Assembly: GCF_028435365.1 (NCBI RefSeq)
Contig: NZ_JAGTJJ010000067.1
Location: 1-53,426, forward strand
Direction of reading: 5' to 3'
Length of the DNA: 53,426 nucleotides
DNA from: Polyangium jinanense
Lineage (GTDB): Bacteria > Myxococcota > Polyangia > Polyangiales > Polyangiaceae
A program made the translations under genes and the position numbers. The notes below the pieces were generated by a model. That model did not search any database. It had not been told where the DNA came from and saw only the letters and a list, made by a program, of their open reading frames with translations. This document shows, in pieces, positions 34,739 through 44,165 of this stretch; the stretch's first letter is position 1; each line of letters opens with the position of its first letter.

Positions 34739-37700
34739 TCAGCCCGATAACGACGCCGCGAGCGCCCTCGTCTCCTCGGCGAGCTTGCCCATGTTCGCCG
34801 ATTCGAAGATCGAAATGCTCTCGTCGAGGAAACGGCTCGCCTCGGCGAGCGCCGATCCGTCGCCCTTCGCGCGCGCGTGGAGCACGCGCGCCATGGTGCG
34901 GCGCGCCGTGCCCCGCATGTAAGGTGAGCTCACGCGGTCCGCGAGCTCGATACAGCGCTCGGCATGCCCCTTCGCCGCGTCGAGCTCACCCGTGACGAGG
35001 TGGCATTCGGCGAGCGCGCGTTGCGCCTCGGCGAGGCCACGCAAAGAGCCGAGCCGCTGGTGCAGGACCTCGGCCCGCGAGAGCGTGCGAATGGCCGCGC
35101 GGGCGTCGCCGCGGGCGAGCTCGAGCTCGCCGACGTTGCTCAGGATGACCGAGCGGTGCTGGACGAGGTCCCAGCGCTCGGTCTGTTCGAGCGCCGCCCG
35201 CCAGGTGGATTCGGCCAGATCGAGGCGGCCGCGGAAGTAATGGAGCGCGGCGAGCCCGTTGTAAGCGTCGACGGCCTCGACGGGCGCGTTCGCCGCGATG
35301 GCGCGATCGATGGCCCGCTGGTAGGTCGGCTCGCCCTCGTCGTACCGGCCGGTGTGCAGATAGCCGTTCCCGAGGACGCGGTAGGCCGACGAGAGCGCCC
35401 GCTCCCACTCCTGTGTGCGCGCGGCGGCGTCGCCTTTTTCGTGCGATTCGAGGACGCGGCGAAGGCGCTCGGCGCAATCGCGGTGATCCCCGAGGTGCAC
35501 GCTCGCCCCCATCGCGCCCGTGAGCGCTCTGAGCGCGAGCAGGCTCTCGTCCTCGCCGAGCCATTGTTCTGCTCGGACAAACGATTCTCGTGCATCCGCA
35601 TAACGCCCGCGGTGTTCGAGCGCCCAGCCTTTTTCGATGGCCACGCGAGCCTTTTCGTCGGCGAAATCGTCGCGGTCACCGGCGCGGGCGAGCGCGTCGT
35701 CGGCGACCTCGATGGCGCGCGCGAGGCTGCCCGCGAGCACGAGCTCGTGCGCGAGGCTGCCCGCGAGCGAGAGGAGCTCGCCGAGCCGCGTGGCCTCGTC
35801 CATGGCCGAGGCGGGCATTTCGAGGAGGATCTCGCGCGCCGCTTCGAGCATCCTGACGGCCTCCTCGATGGCGTGGGTGCGAATGGCGCGCTCCGCGGCG
35901 CGGCGCTTGTACGGCAAGGCGAGGGCGAGCTCGCCGGCCTCGCGGAAATGGTGGCCGATGAGGTCGTCGTGCGGGCCGGGAGAGCCGCCCGTGGCGCGCT
36001 CGAGCCAGAGCGCCGCGGCCCGGTGGAGCGCGCGCCTTCGCGCCTTGGGCACGCGCCGCTGCGCGACCTCCTGCAAGGCCGCCTGCGTGAACGCATAATC
36101 GAGCTCGCCGGCCAGCATCGCGTCGCGTCGCTGTGCGAAGATGCCGCGGCGCACGAGCTCGGCGAGCGAGCGCGGCTCGAAGCGCCCTTCCAGGAGCTCG
36201 CCGAGCAGCGACGGCCAGAACCTCCGGCCCGCCACGGCCGCGGCCTCCACGGCCTCGCTGAGGCGCGGTTCGAGCCGATCGAGACGGCCAAGGAGGAGCT
36301 GCTCCAGCGTCTCGGGCAGGCGCACGCTCGCCGCCCGCGACGAGGAGAGCCGCCACGTGCCCTCGCCGACGACGAGCACGCCCTCGTCGACGAGCTGGTG
36401 CACGGTCTCCTCGACGATCAGCGGCACGCCGCCCGCGAGCGCCGCGATCTGCCGCACGAGCCCCGCGGGGACGTCGATGAGCGCGCGGAGGACGTGCCGG
36501 ATGAGCGCCTCGCACGCGTCGTCTTCGAGCGGCTCGACCGGGATCGTGACGGTGCCCGCGGCATCGCGGAGGAACGAGAGATCCGGCGCGGCGGCGCCCT
36601 CGGCGCGGCTCACCAGGACAAACAGCGCGGGGCAACCCGCGAGGCGCTCGATCACGTGGCCGAGCAGCGCCTTCGTGGTCGCCGTGGCCCACGCGAAGTC
36701 TTCGAGCAAAAAGAGCAGCGGCGTGCGGGTCGCGAGCCTGCGGTAGGCCTCGGCCACGGCGTCGAAGAGGACCTTTTTCTGCGCCTCGTCGCCGGCCACG
36801 ACATCGCGATCGGCGGTCGCGTCGCCGCTCGTGCCCACGCCGAGCAGCGCGCCGATCCTCCGGCCGAGCTCGACCTCGGCCTCGCCGAGCGTCGTGGGAT
36901 CGACGGCGCAGTAGCGGCGAATGTAGTGATCGAGCTTGGCGCGGACCTGCTCGGGGCCGTCGTCGTCGACGACCCGCGCGCGGTGGCGGATGGCCTGGAG
37001 AAACGGCTCGTACGGGACGCCTTGCCCCGCCGGGGTCGAGCGGCCCATCTCGAAGTAGTAACTCTCGCCCTCGCGCTCTTCGAGCTCCTCGACGAGCGCC
37101 ATGCCGAGCCGGCTCTTGCCGACGCCCGCGGGCCCGGTGACGACGACGACCTCGGGCTTCTGCTCCATGCGGGCCCGCGCGAGGACGGCGCGCAGGACGG
37201 AGAGCTCTTCGTCGCGCCCGATGAGCGAGATGCGGACGCCGTGGATCTCGTTCGTCCCGAGGTACGCGGTGGATTTTTTCGACACGACGCGGCGGCCGGG
37301 GACGTCGGCGCCCGCGCTCGTGGTCTCGTAGAGGCCGCGGACGCGGCGGAGGACGGCGTGCGTCGCGACAATCTCGCCGGAGGAAGCCGCGCGCGCAAGA
37401 CCGCGGGCCTCGAAGACGGGCGCGCCCGAGACGAAGGGGACGCCGCCGCCACGCGGCTGGGTGGAGACGACGCGGCCGGCATCGATGCCGAGGCGCACGC
37501 CAAGCTTGAACGAGGGCGGGAACGTGGGGTCGGAGGAGAGCGCGCCGAGCGCGGCGCGGAGCGAGAGGGCGGCGTCGAGGGCGCGCTCGGCGTCGTTCTC
37601 GGCAGCGCCCTCGGGCCCGAAGAGGCAAAGCGCACGATCGGTGAAGGGCCCGATGGTCTCGCCGCCATGACGCGCGAGGACCTGCTCGAGGCGCGCGCCG

Positions 37701-38965
37701 ACGACGGCGAGGCAGTCGAGGTGCTCTTCCAGATCGACCGAAGCGTCGAGCGCGGCGAGCGTGAGGTCGACGTAGAGGACCGTGGCGCTGCGGACCGAGC
37801 GCGCGTCCTTGGCCTCCCGGGGCGCCCACGCGCCCGAGCCGACGGCCGTGGGGAAAGGTCGCGACGCGCCTTCGAGGAGCGAGGTCACGCCGGGCAAAGG
37901 CCCGAGGGTGCCGTCGGCGCCCACGACGATGGTCTCGGAGAGCTCGATCGGCGCGGGAGAAGACGGGCTCGGGGGGCGATCGGCGACGGCGCCCGCGGCC
38001 GCGTCGAGGGATCGGAGCTCGCGCAAAAGCTCGTGCGTGAAGTGCTCGACGGTCTGGTAGCGGTCACCGGGGTTTGTCCGGAGCGCTCGGCCGATGACGG
38101 CGTCGATGCCCGCGGAGATGCCGAGGTCCGGGCGGAGGCGCGAGGGCAAGGTCAGGGTGCCTTCGAGGCGCACGGCGAAGAGGCGCGCGAGGCCGCCGGA
38201 CTCGTCGAAAGGCCGCGCCCCCGTGAGGAGTTCGCAGGCCATAATCCCGAGCGCGTAGATGTCCGCACGCCCGTCGACGTCGTTCGCCTCGATCTGCTCG
38301 GGCGCCATGTACGCGGGTGTGCCGCTCACCTGGCCGTCGACGGCGAGCTCGGGGCCGCCGCCATCGAGGCCAAACGCCTTGGCCACGCCGAAGTCGACGA
38401 CCTTCACGAAACACGCGTCGCCCGCGAGGGTCGTGAGCAGCACGTTGCCGGGCTTCAGGTCGCGATGGACGATCCCGCTCCGGTGGGCCTCTGCGACGGC
38501 GCTGCCGACCTGGGCCATCACGTGGCCGACGAGCGCGGGCTCGAGCCGGCCCACGCGGCGCAGGCGTTCGTCGAGCGACTCGCCGCGCACGTACTCCATC
38601 ACGATGTAGTGCAGCTCGGTCGAGGCGCTGCCGAAGGCGTGGACGACGACCACGTTCGGGTGGCTTAGGCGGGCGAGCAGGCGCGCTTCGCGGCGGAAAC
38701 GCGCGTCGGTCTCGAGGAGCGTGGACAGCTCGGGGCGCAGGATCTTGATCGCGACGAATCGATCGAGGGCGAGATCACTCGCGAGCAGCACCTCGCCCAT
38801 CCCACCGGCGCCGAGGCGCTTGATGATCTGGTACTTCTGCCCGAGGACCGTTCCGGGGGTGAGTTTTGCCGTGTCGATGACGCCCCTCGTGGGCCCCGAA
38901 AGACCTCCCCCGATCCCCGTGGGCCGTGTTCGCCCGTCGTACCATACCGGCGAGCACCGCGTCAC
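34739..38965 (-). CDS. Ser/Thr kinase with cyclase-like, AAA ATPase and TPR domains
   Basis: A 1408-residue signalling protein. The kinase (about 35-300) has VAIKIL, IVHRDLKPGNVLL, KVVDFGVAKAFG and SGTPAYMAPEQ, so it should be active. A degenerate adenylate/guanylate cyclase homology domain follows (about 390-545): ATVLYVDLTLAALD and PFTDRALCLFGPEGAA retain the fold but lack the usual metal Asp pair context. Next is an AAA ATPase with Walker A VTGPAGVGKSRL (about 600-870) and then TPR helical repeats to the end. This is the myxobacterial kinase-cyclase-ATPase-TPR type; partners are unknown. The start GTG 38965 is 16 bp after the YdcF-like gene, so they are likely coupled. Confidence 0.88.
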   Translation of the reverse strand: MTRCSPVWYDGRTRPTGIGGGLSGPTRGVIDTAKLTPGTVLGQKYQIIKRLGAGGMGEVLLASDLALDRFVAIKILRPELSTLLETDARFRREARLLARLSHPNVVVVHAFGSASTELHYIVMEYVRGESLDERLRRVGRLEPALVGHVMAQVGSAVAEAHRSGIVHRDLKPGNVLLTTLAGDACFVKVVDFGVAKAFGLDGGGPELAVDGQVSGTPAYMAPEQIEANDVDGRADIYALGIMACELLTGARPFDESGGLARLFAVRLEGTLTLPSRLRPDLGISAGIDAVIGRALRTNPGDRYQTVEHFTHELLRELRSLDAAAGAVADRPPSPSSPAPIELSETIVVGADGTLGPLPGVTSLLEGASRPFPTAVGSGAWAPREAKDARSVRSATVLYVDLTLAALDASVDLEEHLDCLAVVGARLEQVLARHGGETIGPFTDRALCLFGPEGAAENDAERALDAALSLRAALGALSSDPTFPPSFKLGVRLGIDAGRVVSTQPRGGGVPFVSGAPVFEARGLARAASSGEIVATHAVLRRVRGLYETTSAGADVPGRRVVSKKSTAYLGTNEIHGVRISLIGRDEELSVLRAVLARARMEQKPEVVVVTGPAGVGKSRLGMALVEELEEREGESYYFEMGRSTPAGQGVPYEPFLQAIRHRARVVDDDGPEQVRAKLDHYIRRYCAVDPTTLGEAEVELGRRIGALLGVGTSGDATADRDVVAGDEAQKKVLFDAVAEAYRRLATRTPLLFLLEDFAWATATTKALLGHVIERLAGCPALFVLVSRAEGAAAPDLSFLRDAAGTVTIPVEPLEDDACEALIRHVLRALIDVPAGLVRQIAALAGGVPLIVEETVHQLVDEGVLVVGEGTWRLSSSRAASVRLPETLEQLLLGRLDRLEPRLSEAVEAAAVAGRRFWPSLLGELLEGRFEPRSLAELVRRGIFAQRRDAMLAGELDYAFTQAALQEVAQRRVPKARRRALHRAAALWLERATGGSPGPHDDLIGHHFREAGELALALPYKRRAAERAIRTHAIEEAVRMLEAAREILLEMPASAMDEATRLGELLSLAGSLAHELVLAGSLARAIEVADDALARAGDRDDFADEKARVAIEKGWALEHRGRYADARESFVRAEQWLGEDESLLALRALTGAMGASVHLGDHRDCAERLRRVLESHEKGDAAARTQEWERALSSAYRVLGNGYLHTGRYDEGEPTYQRAIDRAIAANAPVEAVDAYNGLAALHYFRGRLDLAESTWRAALEQTERWDLVQHRSVILSNVGELELARGDARAAIRTLSRAEVLHQRLGSLRGLAEAQRALAECHLVTGELDAAKGHAERCIELADRVSSPYMRGTARRTMARVLHARAKGDGSALAEASRFLDESISIFESANMGKLAEETRALAASLSG

Positions 38966-38980
38966 GAGGGTCGCGCGGGG

Positions 38981-39943
38981 CTACTGAAACAGGAACGAAT
39001 GCCAGTACGCGAGGACCTCGCGGACGATGAACCACGGCTCCTTCAAGAGCCGCCGGCTCATGCGCGCGGGCACCGTGTACACGGCCACGCCGGCGCGCTC
39101 GAAGAGCATCTTCACCCGCGGCTCGTGATAATAATGCGTCACCGCGATCGCTCGCGAAAACCCGTGGCGACGCATCAAGAGCGCGCCGTTGCGCGCCGTC
39201 CACGAGGACGTGATGCCCGCCTCGTCGAGGATCACCGCGTCCTTGGGCACACCCGCCGCGACCGCGCGCGCCCGCATCACCTCGGGCTCCGAAAAACCAT
39301 TGTGGTCGTCGACGGCGCCGCTCATCACGAGCGCCCCGACGAGCCCCTGCTGGTAGAGGCGAATCGCCTCGTCCACGCGATCCGAGAGCGCGAGCGAGGG
39401 CGTGCCGTCGTCCCAGACACGCGCCCCGAACACAATCGCGCAGTCCGCACGGCGCTCGTACCGCGTCGGGCCGAGCGTGACCATGAGGAGAAGCGGCATG
39501 GCCACGAAGCTCGCCGCCGTCACGGCCCCGCACGCGGCCGCTCGCGCGAGCGTCCATCGAGGGCGATCCGCGCGATCCGTCGCGATGCTCGCCGCGAGCG
39601 CGGAGAGACAAACCAGGACGACCAGGGAAGCCGGTACAAACGCCGGGCCGTGGATCGCCCCGCTCGCGAGGACGCCGTAAAACGTGGCGACGTCGCGCAC
39701 GGCGAGCGCGGCCCCGATCCCGACCACGATCGCCCCGCCAAGGCGCGCCCACGCCGGGCGGAGCGGCCGCACTGCGTGCCACAGAAGGACAACGGCGGAG
39801 GCGAGCTCGAGGGCGCGGAAGATCGGCCGCGGCAGATCCGCGTCGCCGAGCCAGGTGTGTGTCGAATCGAAGGGAGGCCGCACGACCTCGCCCGCGAGGT
39901 TCACGAGGGCGAGCAGGCCGACCGCGAGGCCCACGCCGCGCAA
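38981..39943 (-). CDS. YdcF/SanA-like (DUF218) membrane protein
   Basis: About 320 residues. Four hydrophobic segments occupy roughly the first 190 residues, then a DUF218 domain (CAIVFGARVWDDGTPS, MSGAVDDHNGFSEPEVMR, ITSSWTARNGALLMRRHG, AVTHYYHEPRVKMLFERAG). SanA/YdcF-type proteins are envelope proteins of uncertain enzymatic role. The start is uncertain: TTG 39943, GTG 39934 or a CTG at 39988 that overlaps the globin stop; none has a good ribosome site. The position between globin and kinase, with tight spacing, suggests one transcript. Confidence 0.72.
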   Translation of the reverse strand: MRGVGLAVGLLALVNLAGEVVRPPFDSTHTWLGDADLPRPIFRALELASAVVLLWHAVRPLRPAWARLGGAIVVGIGAALAVRDVATFYGVLASGAIHGPAFVPASLVVLVCLSALAASIATDRADRPRWTLARAAACGAVTAASFVAMPLLLMVTLGPTRYERRADCAIVFGARVWDDGTPSLALSDRVDEAIRLYQQGLVGALVMSGAVDDHNGFSEPEVMRARAVAAGVPKDAVILDEAGITSSWTARNGALLMRRHGFSRAIAVTHYYHEPRVKMLFERAGVAVYTVPARMSRRLLKEPWFIVREVLAYWHSFLFQ

Positions 39944-39984
39944 GGCGAAGGCGGCGTGGGAGCGAAGACGAGAGGCGCGCGAGA

Positions 39985-40635
39985 TCAGGTGATCGTCGGC
40001 GGGTTCGAGATGCGGGGCAGGCGCGTGCTCGGCGACGCGCCGCTCTTCGAAGACGGCGCCGCCTGCGAGTTCGCGCCGCCGTAGAGGGCCTGGATCGAGG
40101 CCGGCATGCGCGAGCCGGGCGGCATCGACGGGCGGCCCATCGGCGGGCGGTACGAGGGACGCTTGACCGCGGGCATGCGATGCGCGCTGCCGCGGCGCGA
40201 GAGCGGCGTGCGGAGCGAGAGCGGCGCGACCTCGTTCGCCGCGTCCTTCATGACCTTCGCGAGCACGCCGTACACCGTGGCCCACGCTTCGTGGACCTCG
40301 GGCGTGAACGCCTCGCCGAGGCCCTTTTCCAGCGTCCAGAGGAGCGCCGCGCCGACCGTATCGTAGTGATCGTCGCGCACACCGTAGGCCAGGTGGCGGC
40401 GACCGAGCGCCTGGACGGTCGGGATCAGCGCATCGAGGCGATCGAGCGCCTGGACCGCCACCTTCAGCGTGGACATGAGCTTCTTGCCCTGGTCCTTCAT
40501 GTCGCCCCGGAAGAGGGGCTTGAGAGACGGATCGACCTCGAAGAGCCGGCCGTAAAATAGTCCGGCGGCCACGTCCGCAATCGGCGCGACCATCTCGAAG
40601 GTCTTCTGGACCAGAAGCTTCTGCTCGTTGTTCAT
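39985..40635 (-). CDS. Globin with a Pro/Ser-rich tail
   Basis: A 216-residue protein. The first ~140 residues are a bacterial single-domain haemoglobin of the flavohaemoglobin/Vitreoscilla type: MNNEQKLLVQKTFEMVAPIADVAAG, the proximal region LGRRHLAYGVRDDHYDTVGAALL (F-helix His), and WATVYGVLAKVMKDAANE. Residues ~145-216 form an unusual tail rich in Pro, Ser, Arg and Met, low complexity with no known domain. The ATG follows GAGGAAACG. It could bind O2 or NO or act as an oxygen sensor; the tail may mediate a protein contact. Upstream 40636-40899 is a 264-bp gap without clear features. Confidence 0.85.
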   Translation of the reverse strand: MNNEQKLLVQKTFEMVAPIADVAAGLFYGRLFEVDPSLKPLFRGDMKDQGKKLMSTLKVAVQALDRLDALIPTVQALGRRHLAYGVRDDHYDTVGAALLWTLEKGLGEAFTPEVHEAWATVYGVLAKVMKDAANEVAPLSLRTPLSRRGSAHRMPAVKRPSYRPPMGRPSMPPGSRMPASIQALYGGANSQAAPSSKSGASPSTRLPRISNPPTIT

Positions 40636-40899
40636 CGTTTCCTCGCGGTCAGCCCTGTTGTCCGGGCGGAGAGATGCTTCGGCGACCACCAGCGCAAAGA
40701 CCTCTATCCAAGATCTGCGCCGACGTTTCACCCTAGCATGGGTCGGGCAGGCACCGACAGTATTTGTTGCGAGGACGCCAAGCACATCGTGTCCACCGCG
40801 CATCCTCCGCGCCCCGACGGGAAGCCCGCAACCTTTGCGTCCCAACGACATGGATGTCGCGCCGAACGGCAAAACGTGCGGGCTCGCGGGGCACGAAGG

Positions 40900-42465
40900 T
40901 CAGACGGGAATGATGCCGCGCTTCTTGAAGGGCCGCTCGATGCGCTTGTGCCGCGCGAGCTCGAGGCCCCAGGCCACGGCGCGCCGCGTGTCACGCGGAT
41001 CGATGACGTCGTCGATGAGGCCCCAGCCGGCGACCTTCATGATGTCGATGTTCTTCTGGAGCATGTCGACCATCTGCTGCTTGACCTCCGGCGGCGGCGG
41101 GGCGTCGCCGAAGAGCTTGCGCGCGGCGATGCCAAGCATGCCCTCGGGGCCCATGACGCTGATCTCGCCGGTCGGCCACCCGACGATGAGGTCCGGCTCG
41201 TAGGCACGGCCGCACATCACGTAATAGCCGGCGCCATAAGCCTTGCGCACGACGACCGTGACCTTGGGGACGGTCGCGGCGCTCATGACGTGCAGCATCT
41301 TGGCCCCGTGCCGGATGATGCCCTCGTGCTCGACCTTCGAGCCGATCATGAACCCAGGTACGTCCTGGAGGAACACGAGCGGGATGTTGAAGGCGTCGCA
41401 GATCTGCATGAACCGCGCGGCCTTGTCGGACGAGTCGACGTCGAGCACGCCGCCCATGTGGTTCGGCTGGTTCGCCACGATGCCGACACTCTGGCCGCCG
41501 ATGCGCGCGAGACACGTGATGATCTGGCGCGCGAAGCGGGGCTTGATGTCGAAATACTCGCCGTGATCCACGATCGCCGCGATGAGCTTGTACATGTCGT
41601 ACGCTTTGCGCGGGTTCTCGGGGAGCAGGTCGAGCAGCGACTCCTCGCGGCGATCCGTGGGGTCGGTCGCGGCGAGGCGCGGCGGCTCCTCCTCGCAATG
41701 CGACGGGAAAAACGAGAGGTATTTCTTGATCGCCGCGATGCATTCGGCGTCGTTCTTGAATTCGCCGTCGCCGACGCCGCTCTTCGTGGAATGGACCTTC
41801 GAGCCGCCGAGGTCCTGCTCGGAGATGTCCTCGCCGGTCATGGCCTTGACGAGCGGCGGGCCGCCGAGGGCCATCGAGCCGATGTCCTTCACCATCGGAA
41901 CGAAATCGGCGAGGCCCGGAATGTAGGCCGTGCCCGCGGCGCCGGGGCCGACCATCGCCGCGACCTGCGGGACGACGCCGCTCATCACGACCTGCTCGCG
42001 GAAGAGGTGGCCGCTGCCCGCGAAGAGCGAGATCGTGTCGGGGTGGCTCGATCCCGGGTCGATACGCGCGCCGGCCGAATCGATGAACCACACCATGGGC
42101 CAGCGGCCGCGCAGGGCCATCTGGCGCAGGCGCGTGACCTTTTCCTCGCCGGTATGGCCGATGCTGCCGCCCTTGACCGTGAAATCATAGGCGGCGGCGC
42201 AGACCATACGGCCGTCGACCTTGCCGAAGGCGCAGACGACGGCGTCGGCCGGCGTGCGATCCTTGCCGTCGCCCGCGGCGAGGCCCATCTGCGTGCCATG
42301 CATGCCGACCTCGAAATGGACGCCGTCGTCGAAGAACGCGGCGAGCCTCTCGCGGGCGGTCATCTTGCCGCGCGAATGTTGCTTCGCGACCTTGTCCTCG
42401 CCGCCCATCTTGCGCACCTCGGCGCGCCGGGCCTCGAGGTCCTTCAAGAGCTCACGCATGTCCAT
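40900..42465 (-). CDS. Acyl-CoA carboxylase, carboxyltransferase (beta) subunit
   Basis: A 521-residue carboxyltransferase of the propionyl-/methylcrotonyl-CoA carboxylase beta family (or methylmalonyl-CoA decarboxylase alpha). Features include SAGARIDPG, GPGAAGTAYIPGL, GGQSVGIVANQP, FLQDVPGFMIG and KAYGAGYYVMC. It transfers CO2 between biotin and an acyl-CoA. No biotin carboxylase or biotin carrier gene is present here, so the partner must lie elsewhere. It starts 3 bp after the stop of the enoyl-CoA hydratase gene, at ATG 42465, and is last in the MarR-BKACE-crotonase operon. Substrate chain length is not readable. Confidence 0.92.
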   Translation of the reverse strand: MDMRELLKDLEARRAEVRKMGGEDKVAKQHSRGKMTARERLAAFFDDGVHFEVGMHGTQMGLAAGDGKDRTPADAVVCAFGKVDGRMVCAAAYDFTVKGGSIGHTGEEKVTRLRQMALRGRWPMVWFIDSAGARIDPGSSHPDTISLFAGSGHLFREQVVMSGVVPQVAAMVGPGAAGTAYIPGLADFVPMVKDIGSMALGGPPLVKAMTGEDISEQDLGGSKVHSTKSGVGDGEFKNDAECIAAIKKYLSFFPSHCEEEPPRLAATDPTDRREESLLDLLPENPRKAYDMYKLIAAIVDHGEYFDIKPRFARQIITCLARIGGQSVGIVANQPNHMGGVLDVDSSDKAARFMQICDAFNIPLVFLQDVPGFMIGSKVEHEGIIRHGAKMLHVMSAATVPKVTVVVRKAYGAGYYVMCGRAYEPDLIVGWPTGEISVMGPEGMLGIAARKLFGDAPPPPEVKQQMVDMLQKNIDIMKVAGWGLIDDVIDPRDTRRAVAWGLELARHKRIERPFKKRGIIPV

Positions 42466-42468
42466 GGG

Positions 42469-43260
42469 TCATTTACCCGTCCATTTGGGGGTGCGTTTTT
42501 CCAGGAACGCCATCAGGCCTTCCCGCGCGTCGTCCGTCGAGAGCACGGCCCCGAGGCGCTCGCGCAAGAGAGGCAATGCGTTTTCGAGTGCAAGATCGGC
42601 CTGCGCGGCGAAGGCCTCGAGGCCGAGTTTGACCGTGATCGGGCTCTTGCTCGCGATCTGGGCCGTGATCCGCGCGACTTCGACGTCGAGCCCATCCGCG
42701 TCGACGGCCTTTCCGACGAGCCCGATCGCCGCCGCCTCGTCGGCCTCGAGTTTGTCGCCGAAGAGCATCATCTCCAGCAAGCGCCGCTGCGGTACGACGC
42801 GCGCGAGCACGGCCATGATCATCATCGGGAAGAGGCCCCGGTTGATCTCGGGCGTGCCGAGCTTGATCCCGCGCGCGGCGACCGCGAAATGGCAAGCCGC
42901 CACGAGCCCGACCCCGCCGCCCATCGCGACCCCGTTCACCCGCGCGACGAGCGGCTTCGGCGAACGCGTGAGCGCGAGCAGGAGATCGGCGTAATCCCCC
43001 TTCGGTGGCAATTCCGCCGAGGGACCGGACGAGCTCATCTGCGTGAAATCACCACCGGCGCAAAACGCGTCGCCCGCGCCCGTCAGGACGATCGAACGCA
43101 CGGAATCGTCGTTCGCCGCATCTTCGAGCGCCCAAAGCAGCTCGTTCACCATCGCGGGGCCGATGGCGTTTTTCTTGGGCGGGTTTTTCAGGGTGATCCA
43201 GAGGGCGCCGTTCTCCTTCGCGGCGACCTCCAAAAACCCATAAGCGCGCGCCGTCGTCAT
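42469..43260 (-). CDS. Enoyl-CoA hydratase/isomerase (crotonase family)
   Basis: A 263-residue crotonase-fold enzyme. It has the CoA-binding/oxyanion segments ALWITLKNPPKKNAIG, GAGDAFCAGGDF and NGVAMGGGVGLVAAC, then PEINRGLFP where hydratases have a catalytic Glu. The second catalytic Glu position is not obviously conserved, so it may be a hydratase, isomerase or C-C lyase. The ATG at 43260 overlaps the BKACE stop by 4 bp (ATGA), so they are translated together. Confidence 0.9.
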   Translation of the reverse strand: MTTARAYGFLEVAAKENGALWITLKNPPKKNAIGPAMVNELLWALEDAANDDSVRSIVLTGAGDAFCAGGDFTQMSSSGPSAELPPKGDYADLLLALTRSPKPLVARVNGVAMGGGVGLVAACHFAVAARGIKLGTPEINRGLFPMMIMAVLARVVPQRRLLEMMLFGDKLEADEAAAIGLVGKAVDADGLDVEVARITAQIASKSPITVKLGLEAFAAQADLALENALPLLRERLGAVLSTDDAREGLMAFLEKRTPKWTGK

Positions 43261-44165
43261 CGCGGCGCTCCGAGCGAGAGGATCTCCCGCGCCTCCTCGA
43301 CCGTCGCCGGCCGCCGGCCCACGTCGCGCACGAGCCGCACCGCGGTCTCCACGAGCTCGCCGTTCGATTTCGCCATCTCGCCGTTCGGCAGATAGAAGTG
43401 GTCTTCGAGTCCACAGCGGACGTTGCCGCCGAGCACGAGCGCCGTGGCGATCATGCGCCAGGCGCCGTGGCTGATCCCGATGACCTCCCACTCCGATCCG
43501 GCGGGCATGATCTTCGTCTGGAGCTGGAGCGACTCGACATGCGCCGGAATGCCGCCGAGCACGTTCACGATGAACGAGAACTGGAGCGGCGGCCGGAGCA
43601 CGCCCATGTCGAGCAGCGGCGCCACCCCGTGCGTGTGCCCCGTGTCGAAGCACTCGAGCTCGGGCTTCACGCCCGCCTCGTTCATCACCTCGAGCAGCTT
43701 GATGATCTTCGAATAGGTGTTCGGAAACACCATATCGAAATCGAATTGCTTGCGCTTGGGCGAATACTTTGCGTAGTTCATCGTGCCCATGTTGAGGGCA
43801 GCGATTTCCGGTTTGCTCTCGCGCACGTACGTGCATTGATCGGACACGTCTTCGAGGATCGTGCCCGTCGAGAAATTGAGGATGATCGGACAGCGGGCGC
43901 GGACCTCCTCCTTGATGCGGGCGAAGACGGCCGGCGAGAAGGTCGGGCCGCCGTCGTCGTTTCGGGCGTGGATGTGCACGACCGAGGCGCCGGCGTCATA
44001 GGCGCGCTTGCATTCGTCGGCGATCTCCGCCGGCGTGTACGGAATGCCCGGGTTTTGCCTGCGATTGGCGAGGACGCCCGTGACGGCGCAGGTGACGACG
44101 CAGATATCGGGATCACGCACGCCGGGCTTCTTGGCTTCGCCCGTGAACGACGGCTTCTCCTTCAT
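43257..44165 (-). CDS. Beta-keto acid cleavage enzyme (BKACE, DUF849)
   Basis: A 302-residue enzyme of the BKACE/DUF849 family, which condenses a beta-keto acid with acetyl-CoA and splits it to acetoacetate and a new acyl-CoA. It is a TIM barrel with Zn2+ ligands: SVVHIHAR holds the His-x-His pair, and CFDTGHTHG follows. The C-terminal HFYLPNGEMAKSNGELVETA matches the family. The actual beta-keto substrate (aminohexanoate, dehydrocarnitine, others) is not predictable from sequence. The start ATG 44165 overlaps the MarR gene end by 4 bp. Confidence 0.9.
   Translation of the reverse strand: MKEKPSFTGEAKKPGVRDPDICVVTCAVTGVLANRRQNPGIPYTPAEIADECKRAYDAGASVVHIHARNDDGGPTFSPAVFARIKEEVRARCPIILNFSTGTILEDVSDQCTYVRESKPEIAALNMGTMNYAKYSPKRKQFDFDMVFPNTYSKIIKLLEVMNEAGVKPELECFDTGHTHGVAPLLDMGVLRPPLQFSFIVNVLGGIPAHVESLQLQTKIMPAGSEWEVIGISHGAWRMIATALVLGGNVRCGLEDHFYLPNGEMAKSNGELVETAVRLVRDVGRRPATVEEAREILSLGAPR

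Noticed and set aside
34964..38668. Long plus-strand frame opposite the giant kinase gene
   Set aside because: Antisense shadow: Glu/Arg-rich, no domain, and fully opposed to a kinase with all catalytic motifs.
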